64,000 nt of DNA. Source: Planctomycetota bacterium (GTDB lineage Bacteria > Planctomycetota > Phycisphaerae > Tepidisphaerales > Tepidisphaeraceae). Positions 24,353 to 32,863 of this stretch are shown one piece after another. Below the pieces are notes generated by a model. That model had not been told where the DNA came from and searched no databases. It saw nothing but the letters and a program-made list of their open reading frames with translations. The translations under genes were made by a program, and so were the position numbers. How positions within the stretch are numbered: the first letter of the stretch is position 1; every line of letters begins with the position of its first letter. The DNA lies in assembly GCA_039182125.1 (NCBI GenBank), contig JBCDCH010000015.1, forward strand, positions 1 through 64,000, written 5' to 3'.

Positions 24353-27154
24353 TCAGCCCAGGTCACGTTGCACTTCGCGCCACATGTTGGCCTCGTCGGG
24401 CTTGCCCCACTTCTCGTAAAGCTCGACGAGGTAGCCGGCCGTTTTGATCTGTTGATCGACGCCGAGCAGTTGTTGGCATCCTTCGAACGCGAGCCGAAGT
24501 TCCGCTTCCGCATCGGCGAACTTCTCGGCCGCGGTCAGCACGCGGCCGAGGTTTCGCCGGGCCAGCGGTATGTTCGCTTCGGCACCGACCAACACGAGCC
24601 CGTCGATGAACGGCCGCAACAACGCCTCGGCTTCCGCGAGCCGACCGAGTTCGAGGTCGATCATGGCCAGGTTGTTCATCGTGATCAGCGTGTTGATGTT
24701 GTCCGGACCGACCGTACGTCGCTGGATGTCGAGGATGGCCTTGAGTTGTTCGCGGGCGGCTTCGTTCTGGCCGGCGTTGCCAAGTCCGGTCGCGTAGTTG
24801 GCCCGGGCGATGAGCGTGTTGGGATGTTCCGGTCCCAGCTCTTCGGCAATCGCGTCTAGGGCAAGGCGGTATTGCTCGAGCGCTTCATCGTGCCGTTCGA
24901 GTTTGGAAAGCGCGGTGCCGAGTGAGTTGCGAACCATCTGGAGGTCCGACAGCCCGCCGTTGATCATGTCGGCCAGCAGTTCCTCGAGCACCGCGACACC
25001 GCCCGGCACGTCGCCGGCCTCGACGAGCAGTTCACCCAACCCACGGCGGGCCGCGATACTCGTCGGATGCAGCGGGCCAAGTTGCTCGCTGAGCGCGGGT
25101 ACGACTTCGCTCAGCAGCTTCGACGCGGCGATCGGATCGGTCGGCTGGATCGACTGGGCGTAGTTGACCTCGGCCATGAGCGTTTCGGGATGGTTGGGCC
25201 CGAGCCGATTGCGGCGATGTTCGACGCTGATGCGATTGATCTCGATCGACTTCTCGATCTCGCCGGCGTACGACAGCGCGATGGCGTAGTTGTTCGCCAT
25301 CGTGTCGAAGTTTTCCGGGTCGTCGCTTTGCCTGGCCCGCTCGAACATGTCGGCGTAGAGGATCAGACCGTCGTCGTAGTTGCCGATGGTAACCAACAGG
25401 TTCGCACGGGACTCGTCGAACATGATGGCCCCCTTGCTCATCGGATCGAGCCGCTCGACGGCGTCGGCGTGTGCATCCAGCAACGCGCCGCCCTTCTCGA
25501 CTTCGCCGGCGTTGATGAGCATCCCGGCATGTTCGGACACGACCGCGATAACCGTTTCGTCCTCCGGCCCATAGGCGTCGAGCAGCAGTTCGGTGTGGCG
25601 GACATACTGCGCGTCGGCATCGTTGATGTAGCCGAGTGCGCTGTAAGTCTGTGCGAGCGCGAGTCGCAGTGTCGCTTCGGCCGGCGGATTGTTGGCGAAC
25701 TCCACGGCGATGCGTGGCTCGGCGGCGCGGATCATTTCCTGCACCGTCACATCTCGGCCCATTTCTCCGGGGTCGGCCGCGACAAGCATGCTTCGCAGGA
25801 ACTCGCTGGTCTGGATAGACTGCTGCGCGGCCACCTCGACCTGGGCCCGGGCGTTCGCTTCGCGCAGGAATGCGACGGTTGACACAACGGTGCCCGCCAG
25901 CAGTGCGACGGCGACTGCTGCTCCCGCGGTGACCGGGATCCAGTTACGGCGGACAAACTTACGGGTCAGGTACATCCGCGTCGGCGGGCGCGCGGTGATC
26001 GGCTCGTGGCGGAGCGTTCGTCGCAGGTCATCGGCCAACGCCTCGGCTGATGGGTAACGACGCGCCGGCTCCGGGTCCAACGCCGTTTGCAGGATGGTCC
26101 GCAGGTCGCCATCGACGCCGTCGGGGCTGGGAATACTCGGATCGGACAGACGCCGCAGCACCTCGGTGAGCGGCAGGCCGTCGGTGTCGACCGGGCGTTT
26201 GCCGGTGAGCAGTTCGTGGAGCATGACGCCGATGGCGAAGACGTCGGCGCGGGTGTCGATCTTGTCGGCCTGACCGCGTGCCTGCTCGGGAGCCATGTAG
26301 CCGAGTGTGCCGAGCAAGACGCCGGTGGTCGTGTGCAGCGTTTGCACGCGATCTTTCTTGGCTGCGGTGGCGTCGACTTCTTCGAGCACGCGGGCAATAC
26401 CGAAGTCGAGCACCTTGGGCGTGCCGTAGTTCCTGTCGTCGGCGACCAGCACGTTGCCCGGCTTGAGATCGCGGTGGACGATGGCTTTCTGGTGGGCCGC
26501 GTGAACCGCGTCGGCGATGTCGGCGATCAGGCGAATGCGTTGCTCGGTGTCGAGCTTGCGTTCTCGGGCGAAGTGCGTGACCGGCAGGCCGTCGACGTAC
26601 TCCATCGCGATGTACGGCAGGCCGCGCTTGCCGGGCAGGTCGATGTCGTAATGGATGTTGGCTTCGAAGATGCGTGCGACGAACGGGTGTTCGATCCGGC
26701 CCAGCGCGTCAACCTCGCGGCGAAAACGCAGCAGCGCGTCATGGCCGAGTGCGTGCGGGCGGAAGACCTTGAGCGCGACGGGCCGACCGACGTCGTCCTG
26801 CTTGGCCAGGTACACCGACGCCATCGCGCCTTCGCCGAGCAGGCGCTGGAGTTGGAACTGCCCGATGCGGCGTCCGTCGAGCGCGGCGGTGTCGGGGCCG
26901 GAGAGGCCGATGAACGCGTCGGTCTGCGCGTTCAGCATGGATGCGTCTTCACCGACGGCATCGATCAAATCAACGGCCTGTGCGAACAGGTCGGGGTCAT
27001 CGCCGATGGCGTCTTCGAGCAAGCGCAACCGTTCGGTCGCCGGGCGTTCCAGCGCGTCGGCGACGACGTCCTTCAGGCGATCCCAGCCGTCGGCCCCGCT
27101 TCGTTCATCGATCGTCTCCGGCTGTGCCATGGATGGGTTCCTGTCTGCCATCAA
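24353..27154 (-). CDS. Membrane Ser/Thr protein kinase with TPR/kinesin-light-chain repeats
   Basis: A 933-aa protein. A helical N-terminal region (1-95) precedes a Hanks-type kinase domain (about 100-385): glycine loop GEGAMASV, Lys129, HRDLKPGN (227-234), DFG (250-252), and GTLGYMAPEQ in the activation segment. One transmembrane segment (about 405-430) is followed by some 500 residues of TPR-like repeats resembling kinesin light chain (e.g. ALSYAGEIEKSIEINRISVEHRRNRLGPNHPETL, EQYRLALDAIAEELGPEHPNTL). The TPR half probably faces the periplasm and senses a partner. Its start overlaps the ECF sigma gene, so kinase and sigma factor are co-expressed. An alternative start is ATG 27130. Confidence 0.9.
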   Translation of the reverse strand: MMADRNPSMAQPETIDERSGADGWDRLKDVVADALERPATERLRLLEDAIGDDPDLFAQAVDLIDAVGEDASMLNAQTDAFIGLSGPDTAALDGRRIGQFQLQRLLGEGAMASVYLAKQDDVGRPVALKVFRPHALGHDALLRFRREVDALGRIEHPFVARIFEANIHYDIDLPGKRGLPYIAMEYVDGLPVTHFARERKLDTEQRIRLIADIADAVHAAHQKAIVHRDLKPGNVLVADDRNYGTPKVLDFGIARVLEEVDATAAKKDRVQTLHTTTGVLLGTLGYMAPEQARGQADKIDTRADVFAIGVMLHELLTGKRPVDTDGLPLTEVLRRLSDPSIPSPDGVDGDLRTILQTALDPEPARRYPSAEALADDLRRTLRHEPITARPPTRMYLTRKFVRRNWIPVTAGAAVAVALLAGTVVSTVAFLREANARAQVEVAAQQSIQTSEFLRSMLVAADPGEMGRDVTVQEMIRAAEPRIAVEFANNPPAEATLRLALAQTYSALGYINDADAQYVRHTELLLDAYGPEDETVIAVVSEHAGMLINAGEVEKGGALLDAHADAVERLDPMSKGAIMFDESRANLLVTIGNYDDGLILYADMFERARQSDDPENFDTMANNYAIALSYAGEIEKSIEINRISVEHRRNRLGPNHPETLMAEVNYAQSIQPTDPIAASKLLSEVVPALSEQLGPLHPTSIAARRGLGELLVEAGDVPGGVAVLEELLADMINGGLSDLQMVRNSLGTALSKLERHDEALEQYRLALDAIAEELGPEHPNTLIARANYATGLGNAGQNEAAREQLKAILDIQRRTVGPDNINTLITMNNLAMIDLELGRLAEAEALLRPFIDGLVLVGAEANIPLARRNLGRVLTAAEKFADAEAELRLAFEGCQQLLGVDQQIKTAGYLVELYEKWGKPDEANMWREVQRDLG

Positions 27155-27761
27155 GACGTTTGGCGAGCCAGGCGCGGGCGAAGGCCCAGTCGCGTTTGAC
27201 CGTGCGGGACGAGCCGCCGATGGCGGCGGCGGTTTCCTCCACGCTGAGCCCGCCGAAGTACCGAAGTTTCACGACCTCGGCCATCCGCTCGTCCTTCTGC
27301 TCGAGTTCGGAAAGCGCGTCGTTGAGTTCGAGCATCGCGACCGCTTCGTCGTTTGCCCCGTTGTTCCCGAGCACCGCACCGGCGTCGACGACGCCGTCGA
27401 GGTCGACCCGCTTGCGCCCGCCGCCCCGCTTGTGCGTGGCGTACCGACGGGCACGCTCGATCAGGATCCGCCGCATCGCTTCGGCGGCAGCGCCGAAGAA
27501 ATGACGCGGGTTCTCCCAGGTGACCTCCGGGTTCTTCATGAGCCGTAGGTACACCTCGTGGACCAACGCCGTGGTTTGTAGCGTGAGTCCCGCCTTCTCA
27601 TGCGTCATCCGGCTGTGCGCGAGGTCACGCAATTCGGAATAAACGTGCCCGAAAAAATCTGGCGTCGATCCGCCCGCACCGTCCGCCCGCACCGCAGCGC
27701 TGTCGGCCGATTCCCCATTGGTTTGTACGTCGTTTGCCATGGGCATCCGCAAGTTTGGCAT
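27105..27761 (-). CDS. ECF-type RNA polymerase sigma factor, kinase-linked
   Basis: A 218-aa sigma-70 family factor of the planctomycete ECF class that sits upstream of Ser/Thr kinases. Region 2 is seen as LTLQTTALVHEVYLRLMKNPEVTWENPRHFFGAAAEAMRRILIERAR, and region 4 as ELEQKDERMAEVVKLRYFGGLSVEETAAAIGGSSRTVKRDWAFARAWL. No anti-sigma factor gene is adjacent; in such systems the kinase is thought to take over control. The reading frame also has a TTG at 27773; ATG 27761 or 27740 are likelier starts. Its 3' end overlaps the kinase start by up to 50 bases. Confidence 0.9.
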   Translation of the reverse strand: MPNLRMPMANDVQTNGESADSAAVRADGAGGSTPDFFGHVYSELRDLAHSRMTHEKAGLTLQTTALVHEVYLRLMKNPEVTWENPRHFFGAAAEAMRRILIERARRYATHKRGGGRKRVDLDGVVDAGAVLGNNGANDEAVAMLELNDALSELEQKDERMAEVVKLRYFGGLSVEETAAAIGGSSRTVKRDWAFARAWLAKRLDGRQEPIHGTAGDDR

Positions 27762-27797
27762 GAATCGCAGCAAAAGGAAGCGAAATCACCCTTCGCA

Positions 27798-28196
27798 TCA
27801 AGGTTCTCCGCCCTCCGGGCCTATCGCATCGACCCCTCGCAGCGCGCCCAAGGCGTCGAGCGGGAATGCCGGCAGAGCCAGCGGACGCAACGCCAACTGA
27901 AGTAATGCCAGCTCGCTGTCATCGCCGGCGATGCGGTTGGTTTTCAAGTCACGGCAGCGGGTGCAACGGTGGACGATCGCCCACTCGCCGTCGGGGCGAA
28001 CGGTGATCGCGATCGGTTCGGTGGGTGCCCGGCACGGGCTCGCCCGGTCGCCGGGCTTGTCGTCGAGGTGACGCGACCACAGGCACCACGGGCAATGATT
28101 GCGGTGCTGCGTGCCGGAGGCATGGTTGGAAATGAACTGTCGGCAGTGAATGCACTGGAAGCCGTCACGGCGACGGCCAGAACGAGAAGGTTTCAC
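27798..28196 (-). CDS. RNHCP-domain zinc protein
   Basis: A cysteine-rich protein, 132 aa from GTG 28196 (GGAG ten bases upstream) or 141 aa from ATG 28223. The namesake motif is exact: RNHCPWCLWSRHLDDKPGDR, preceded by FQCIHC and followed later by HRCTRC, giving four CxxC/HxxC-type pairs for zinc. RNHCP proteins are small, widespread and uncharacterised; a nucleic-acid-binding role is plausible. The C-terminal part (ELALLQLALRPLALPAFPL) is conserved in the family. It starts about 190 bases from the divergent thiG. Confidence 0.75.
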   Translation of the reverse strand: MKPSRSGRRRDGFQCIHCRQFISNHASGTQHRNHCPWCLWSRHLDDKPGDRASPCRAPTEPIAITVRPDGEWAIVHRCTRCRDLKTNRIAGDDSELALLQLALRPLALPAFPLDALGALRGVDAIGPEGGEP

Positions 28197-28383
28197 GGGA
28201 AGATCGCTCCACGGAGGGAGCATGACCAGACCAAACCAACACCGACCACGCCGCGTCATGCGGGCGGCACGTTCATCGAGAGACGGTCGGCGTGTTGGAT
28301 TAGACCCAGGTCTGCATCATCGTGGGTTGTAACGCGGGTCGCCGTGTCGGTCAACGCTTTCCGCACAACCCTACCATGGCCGC

Positions 28384-29214
28384 ATGACCGCCCCGCTGCG
28401 CATCGGAGACTTCACGATCGAGCGCGATGAGCATCGCCTGCTCGTCGGCACCGGCAAGTACCGCACCTACGACGAGATGCGTGACGCGCTGGCCGCGACG
28501 CAGTGCAAAATCGTGACCGTCGCCGTCCGCCGCGAGCGGCTCATCGACGCCGACGGCAAGTCGCTGCTCGATTACCTCGATCTGGACAAGTACACGATCC
28601 TCCCGAACACCGCCGGCTGCTTCACCGCCGAGGACGCCGTGCGGGTCGCGCTGCTCGGGCGGGATCTGCTGGAAAAGCAAGGCAACCCCGGGGCCGGCTG
28701 GGTCAAGCTCGAAGTGCTCGGCGACAAGAAGACCCTCCTGCCCGATCCCGTCGGCACCCTCGAAGCCACCGCCGAGCTGGTCAAGGAAGGGTTTCAGGTG
28801 CTCTGCTACACGAGCGACGATCCGATCAGCGCGCGACGCTTGAAGGACGCCGGCGCGGCCAGCGTCATGCCCGCCGGCTCGCCGATCGGCTCGGGCCAGG
28901 GCATCCTCAACCCGCTGAACATCTCGCTTTGCCTCGAGACGCTCAAGGAGGACGACCCGGACTATCCGGTCATCGTCGATGCCGGCGTCGGCACGGCCAG
29001 CGACGTCGCGGCATGCATGGAGCTCGGGGCCGACGGCGTGCTGCTCAACACCGCCATCGCCCACGCCGACGACGCGGTGCAGATGGCCCACGCGATGCGC
29101 CACGGCCTGCTCGCCGGTCGGCACGCTTACCTCGCCGGTCGTATCCCGAAAAAGCGCTACGCCACCGCCAGCAGCCCGATGGCGGGCGTGATTTCGTACA
29201 TTCCCGGCGAATAG
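28384..29214 (+). CDS. thiG: Thiazole synthase ThiG
   Basis: A 276-aa TIM-barrel enzyme that makes the thiazole phosphate of thiamine from DXP, dehydroglycine or iminoglycine, and ThiS thiocarboxylate. Family landmarks: [14 protein letters not shown], the barrel Lys in [45 protein letters not shown] and [32 protein letters not shown]. It is slightly longer than the usual 255-265 aa. No TPP riboswitch-like element was seen in the 190 bases upstream. thiS lies at 19359. Confidence 0.96.
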   Translation: MTAPLRIGDFTIERDEHRLLVGTGKYRTYDEMRDALAATQCKIVTVAVRRERLIDADGKSLLDYLDLDKYTILPNTAGCFTAEDAVRVALLGRDLLEKQGNPGAGWVKLEVLGDKKTLLPDPVGTLEATAELVKEGFQVLCYTSDDPISARRLKDAGAASVMPAGSPIGSGQGILNPLNISLCLETLKEDDPDYPVIVDAGVGTASDVAACMELGADGVLLNTAIAHADDAVQMAHAMRHGLLAGRHAYLAGRIPKKRYATASSPMAGVISYIPGE

Positions 29215-29352
29215 TTGCTAGACTGGTTCCGCATTCGCACGCGATTCCGCGACGGGGCGATGTTCGTCAGTGAATCAAGAAGCAACGGGCCCGTAGCGGT
29301 ACGGGTGCAGTTCGGTCTACCAGTTATCGGAACTTCGGGGGAACGTTGACAG

Positions 29353-30210
29353 ATGCCGGAACTCTACGAAATCACATGTCCCCACTGTGCCAAGGTCTAC
29401 GAACTGCCACGCGAGAAGATCGCCAAGCACGCGGGCAGCAAAATCCAGTGCAAGACCTGCACGGGCGTGTTCCTGATGCCCGCCCTGCCAGAGGTTGCCT
29501 CGGCACCGGCGACGCGGCCGGACAGGGCGTTGGTCGGTGCCGGGACCGATGGCGGTGGCACTGATGCGTCCAGTTCGACTCAGACGCCTTGGCCGTTCGC
29601 CTTTGCGGCCGACGATGACGACGAGGAGATCCGCGATGTCGAAGTCGAAGCGTCCGACACACGGAAAGCGTCCAACTCCGACACGCATTTCGCCGAGGCC
29701 GCGCTCTCCGATACGTTTGTCGGCAATGCCACACTCGGCGACTCGGACCCGGACGAGACGATCGACGTGGAGCACGAGCCGACGCGGACCCAGCCGAAAC
29801 CGCAGTCCCAACCGGTCGCCGATCGGATCAATGCGGTCGCGGGGAAACTGCCGGTGACCGCGCCGTTCCAGGAGGACGAGATCGCGGCCAACAAGATCAA
29901 AGCGGAAAAGGCACAACGCAAAGCCGTCGAAGAACAGATCGAGCGGCCGGTGAAGAAGAAGCACCGTCGTCCCGTGAGCCGGGAGGTGTTGCCGCCCGCC
30001 CCGCCAGTGCCTGCCGCCGAGCCCGCGATCGATCCGGACACGCTCGCGGCGGTGCAGGGTGACCTACGCAGTATCCGGCGTTGGCTTCAGTTCGCCGGCT
30101 GGCTGGTGATCCTCGGCTTACTCGCGGCGGTGGCCCTGCCGACGTTGACCTACTTCGGCATCATCGATTGGACCAAGCTGGCCGAGTTCTGGAATGGCAA
30201 CGCGAGCTAA
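29353..30210 (+). CDS. MJ0042-type zinc-finger membrane protein
   Basis: A 285-aa protein with an N-terminal MJ0042 zinc ribbon (CPHCAKVYELPREKIAKHAG, then CKTCTGVF; Cys9, Cys12, Cys33, Cys36). A long acidic, low-complexity middle follows, then a basic stretch (PVKKKHRRPVSRE), and one transmembrane helix near the C-terminus (FAGWLVILGLLAAVALPTL). Planctomycetes encode many such proteins; function is unknown. It ends nine bases before rsmG, which suggests co-transcription. Confidence 0.75.
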   Translation: MPELYEITCPHCAKVYELPREKIAKHAGSKIQCKTCTGVFLMPALPEVASAPATRPDRALVGAGTDGGGTDASSSTQTPWPFAFAADDDDEEIRDVEVEASDTRKASNSDTHFAEAALSDTFVGNATLGDSDPDETIDVEHEPTRTQPKPQSQPVADRINAVAGKLPVTAPFQEDEIAANKIKAEKAQRKAVEEQIERPVKKKHRRPVSREVLPPAPPVPAAEPAIDPDTLAAVQGDLRSIRRWLQFAGWLVILGLLAAVALPTLTYFGIIDWTKLAEFWNGNAS

Positions 30211-30219
30211 ACTCGCCGC

Positions 30220-30798
30220 GTGCCGCCCCACCCGCTCTGGACCGAACTGGCCGATCTGACGCTGGCGCAGATCGAACTGCTCCACCGTCATCTTGATCTG
30301 CTGCTTGAGCACAACCAACGGCTCAATCTCACCGCCATCCGCGACCGCCAGCTCGGCGAGGTCCGCCACACCGCCGACGCACTCACACTGCTGCCGCATC
30401 TCGGTGACGCCAGTTCCATCGCCGACCTCGGCAGCGGTGGCGGGGTTCCGGGCGTCCCACTCGCCATCGCCCTACCCCACCGTCGGTTCACACTCATCGA
30501 CTCGGTGGCGAAGAAAATGGACGCTTGCCGGGCGATGATCGACACGCTCGGGCTGAGCAACGTCGATGTCATCGCCGACCGGGCCGAGAACGTCGACCGA
30601 AAGTTCGATGCCGTGGTCGCCCGTGCTGTGGCCCCGATGAAGAAACTCGTCGCGTGGAGCAAGCCGTTGCTCAACGATGGCGGCGTGTTGCTCGCGCTCA
30701 AGGGACGAACCGGCCCCGAGGAAGCGGCACCGTTCAAGCAGGCGACCGTCCATCGTTCCCCTGTTGGCGATGGCGTCATCATCGAGCTTCGTCACTGA
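30220..30798 (+). CDS. rsmG: 16S rRNA (guanine-N7) methyltransferase RsmG
   Basis: A 192-aa SAM-dependent methyltransferase (GidB) that modifies G527 of 16S rRNA. Motifs: HLDLLLEHNQRLNLTAIRD at the N-terminus, SIADLGSGGGVPGVPLAIALP (SAM loop), LIDSVAKKMDACR, and VVARAVAPMKKLVAWSKPLL with LALKGR. The start is GTG 30220. In many bacteria rsmG sits beside parAB near the origin; here a ParA/RHH cassette lies 0.6 kb downstream, with a LysE gene between. It overlaps the LysE gene by seven bases at the 3' end. Confidence 0.94.
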   Translation: MPPHPLWTELADLTLAQIELLHRHLDLLLEHNQRLNLTAIRDRQLGEVRHTADALTLLPHLGDASSIADLGSGGGVPGVPLAIALPHRRFTLIDSVAKKMDACRAMIDTLGLSNVDVIADRAENVDRKFDAVVARAVAPMKKLVAWSKPLLNDGGVLLALKGRTGPEEAAPFKQATVHRSPVGDGVIIELRH

Positions 30799-31424
30799 GC
30801 ACGCTGCGGCGTCACGGCCGCCCACAAGCCCAGACCGATGTACACGCTGCCCGACACATACCGGCCGGCGGATTGCAGCGACTGGTTGCGGCGGAGAAAG
30901 CCGGCCGCGGACCCGGCGGCCAAAGCGTAACCCGCATCCGTGATCGCGGCGATCAGCACGAACAGCCCGCCCAGCGTCACCGTTGCGATCAACGCATTGT
31001 TCGTCGGCTCGACGAACTGCGGCAAGAACGATGTGAAGAACAAAGCCGTCTTCGGGTTGAGCAGCGCGACGATAAACCCCTGCCGCATCACCCGCCCCAC
31101 GGGTGCGGCCGCGACGTTCGGCGTGTCGGCCCGCTCGGATCGTCGCATCGTTTGGATGCCGAGGTAGATCAGGTACGCCGCGCCGGCGAGCTTGACGACG
31201 GTGAACGCCGTGGACGAGACGGCGAAGATGGCCGAAAGTCCAAGGGCTGCACCGAGCGCGTTGCCGAAGTTCCCCAGCGCGACGCCGAACGTTGACGCAA
31301 GCCCGGCCCGGCGTCCTTGGGCCACGCTCCGCGTGACGATGTACAGGACGCCCGGGCCGGGCGTGACGGCCAGCACGAAGCTGGCGATCAGGAATGCGAG
31401 CAGCGACGCCGCCGTGATCGACAT
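30792..31424 (-). CDS. LysE/RhtB-family amino-acid exporter
   Basis: A 210-aa inner-membrane protein with about six hydrophobic segments and the LysE signature early on: TPGPGVLYIVTRSVAQGRRAGLASTFGVALGN. Middle motifs FIVALLNPKTALFFTSFLPQFV are also typical of RhtB homologues. It would export amino acids such as homoserine, threonine or leucine; specificity cannot be predicted. Convergent with rsmG, and nine bases downstream of the RHH gene on its own strand. Confidence 0.92.
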   Translation of the reverse strand: MSITAASLLAFLIASFVLAVTPGPGVLYIVTRSVAQGRRAGLASTFGVALGNFGNALGAALGLSAIFAVSSTAFTVVKLAGAAYLIYLGIQTMRRSERADTPNVAAAPVGRVMRQGFIVALLNPKTALFFTSFLPQFVEPTNNALIATVTLGGLFVLIAAITDAGYALAAGSAAGFLRRNQSLQSAGRYVSGSVYIGLGLWAAVTPQRAQ

Positions 31425-31433
31425 GCGGCGGGC

Positions 31434-31871
31434 TTACGCCGCTTCTTCGAGCATCTGCGTGAACGCGCGGATGCCGAGTTCGTTGATCGTGGTCGGCTCG
31501 CCGTTCTCACTGAGCTTGTTGCGCATGGCGAGCAGCGTTAGGTCGGCGGCCATCTCCTTGGGCACGCGGATGGTCAGGTGCTTGATGCCCTTGCCGGTGG
31601 AAACGTCGAAGTCTACGTTGCGGCTGACGTTGGCGGCGTTGGACTTCTTCGACTTCGCCTTGGCGGGTTTCTCGGCTTTGGGCTTGGGTGTTTCAGCCAC
31701 TTCACGCTTCACCGGCTCGGGTTTGGGCTCCGGCTTGGCTTCAACTTTCGGCTCGGGTTTTGGCTCGGCCTTCACCGCCGGGTCCACGCCCAGGCGCTTG
31801 AGCGCATCGGGCGTCGCATCGGCACCGCGGCGCAGGCTGGCGAGCATCTTGTCGGCTGTCGTTTGTTTCAC
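31434..31871 (-). CDS. Ribbon-helix-helix partner of ParA (partition-like)
   Basis: A 145-aa protein from GTG 31871, chosen because GGAG lies seven bases upstream. A short N-terminal region (TADKMLASLRRGADATPDALKRL) is followed by a Lys/Pro/Glu-rich linker (KPEPKVEAKPEPKPEP) and a C-terminal segment with ribbon-helix-helix character (KHLTIRVPKEMAADLTLLAMRNKL...TINELGIRAFTQML). Position 70 bases after parA and the RHH fold resemble ParG/CopG-type centromere-binding proteins of type Ib partition systems. It could bind the repeats upstream of parA. Homology is by pattern only. Confidence 0.65.
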   Translation of the reverse strand: MKQTTADKMLASLRRGADATPDALKRLGVDPAVKAEPKPEPKVEAKPEPKPEPVKREVAETPKPKAEKPAKAKSKKSNAANVSRNVDFDVSTGKGIKHLTIRVPKEMAADLTLLAMRNKLSENGEPTTINELGIRAFTQMLEEAA

Positions 31872-31941
31872 TTCGGGTCTCCAGTGGGTTGATTGTGTCA
31901 AAGGGTGCGTCGCGGCTCCGCCGCGCTGGGGCGCACCACAC

Positions 31942-32628
31942 TCACGCCGCTTCCTTCAAACTCGCCAACGTCACGCCCGGCTCCGCCGGCGTCATGACCT
32001 CGGCGATCAGTTTCTCCATCTCCTCCGACGCCTGCTTGGCGGACTTGAGCCGTGACATCCGTGTCACGACCGTGTCTTCCGTGCAGGCTCGCGCGAATGC
32101 ATCACGCAGGCCCAACGTTTGGCGGGCGACCGGGATCTCCAATCCCTTGAGCACCGCGATCACCGCCTTGCTCAACTCCGTTTGAGCGCGGACGCGGTTG
32201 ATCACCAGACGCACCTCGGCGCGGGACACGCCGTCCTCCTCGCGGGCCGCCTGCACGAGGTCGAGCTGTTGCTTGGCCTGGAGCGTGGCACGCAGGTCGA
32301 CGGTGCTGGGCGTGACGGGGATGAGGATCGAGTCGGCCATGTACATCAGCACGCGGGTCGTGTCGTTGAGCCGGGGGGGTGCGTCGCAGATGACCGCGTC
32401 GAACGTGCTGTCGAGCTGGGTCAGGGCGGCGTGGACCTCCTCGCCGTCGTCGGGCGAGAGCACCGGCATGTCCGGGGCGGCCCCGGCGAGCCAAAGCTTG
32501 GCCGACTGTTGCGGGTCGGCGTCGGCGAACGCGACCCGCTTGCCCTGGTCGGCGAGCCAGCACGCAAGGTGCACCGCGAGCGTCGTCTTGCCCGCTCCGC
32601 CCTTCTGGTTCACAACGGCGATGATCAT
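31942..32628 (-). CDS. parA: ParA-family partition ATPase
   Basis: A 228-aa ParA/ParF-type ATPase from ATG 32628. The deviant Walker A is KGGAGKTT (9-16), Walker A' is DADPQQSAKLW, and Walker B is AVICDAPPRLND. There is no N-terminal DNA-binding helix-turn-helix, so it belongs to the short type Ib class that uses a separate RHH partner for centromere binding and autoregulation. The RHH-like gene follows on the same strand. A cluster of 12-bp inverted repeats lies 98-160 bases upstream. It may segregate a chromosome region, a protein complex, or be a plasmid remnant. Confidence 0.9.
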   Translation of the reverse strand: MIIAVVNQKGGAGKTTLAVHLACWLADQGKRVAFADADPQQSAKLWLAGAAPDMPVLSPDDGEEVHAALTQLDSTFDAVICDAPPRLNDTTRVLMYMADSILIPVTPSTVDLRATLQAKQQLDLVQAAREEDGVSRAEVRLVINRVRAQTELSKAVIAVLKGLEIPVARQTLGLRDAFARACTEDTVVTRMSRLKSAKQASEEMEKLIAEVMTPAEPGVTLASLKEAA

Positions 32629-32725
32629 GGAACTACCTATCGGCGATCCGCCGCCGAACACGCCAGCGAAAGTCGTCACAATCTTCCGCCCCGTCGAGCG
32701 GTCAAGCGGCGCGTAACGGCGTGTA

Positions 32726-32789
32726 GTCATGCAGTCAAACAGCCAAGTCGTTATGTGTGACTGCATGACGTCATGACTGCGCGCAGTCA
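32726..32789. promoter_or_regulatory. Repeat cluster upstream of parA (candidate operator/centromere)
   Basis: GTCATGCAGTCA (32726-32737) and its exact reverse complement TGACTGCATGAC (32758-32769) are separated by 20 bases. They are followed directly by GTCATGACTGC and CGCAGTCA, giving four copies of the heptamer GCAGTCA (orientations +, -, -, +) in 64 bases. The location between parA and the divergent esterase, next to an RHH protein gene, fits a ParG/ParR-type operator-centromere. Confidence 0.65.
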
Positions 32790-32863
32790 CGACGGCGGAT
32801 TGTCACGGCGTAGGTCATTCGGGGTGGCGTGCGGGGTCGGCTTTGGTGCACAATGCAACCGTG

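Noticed and set aside
28197-28383. TPP riboswitch before thiG
   Set aside because: The conserved CUGAGA core and paired helices are not present.
29215-29352. Possible small RNA or tRNA upstream of the MJ0042 gene
   Set aside because: No cloverleaf, CCA end or T-loop could be fitted; only weak GC-rich hairpins.
32629-32790. N-terminal extension of ParA to 32790
   Set aside because: The extra 54 codons read through the GCAGTCA repeat cluster and give no ParA-like sequence; Walker A homology starts at ATG 32628.
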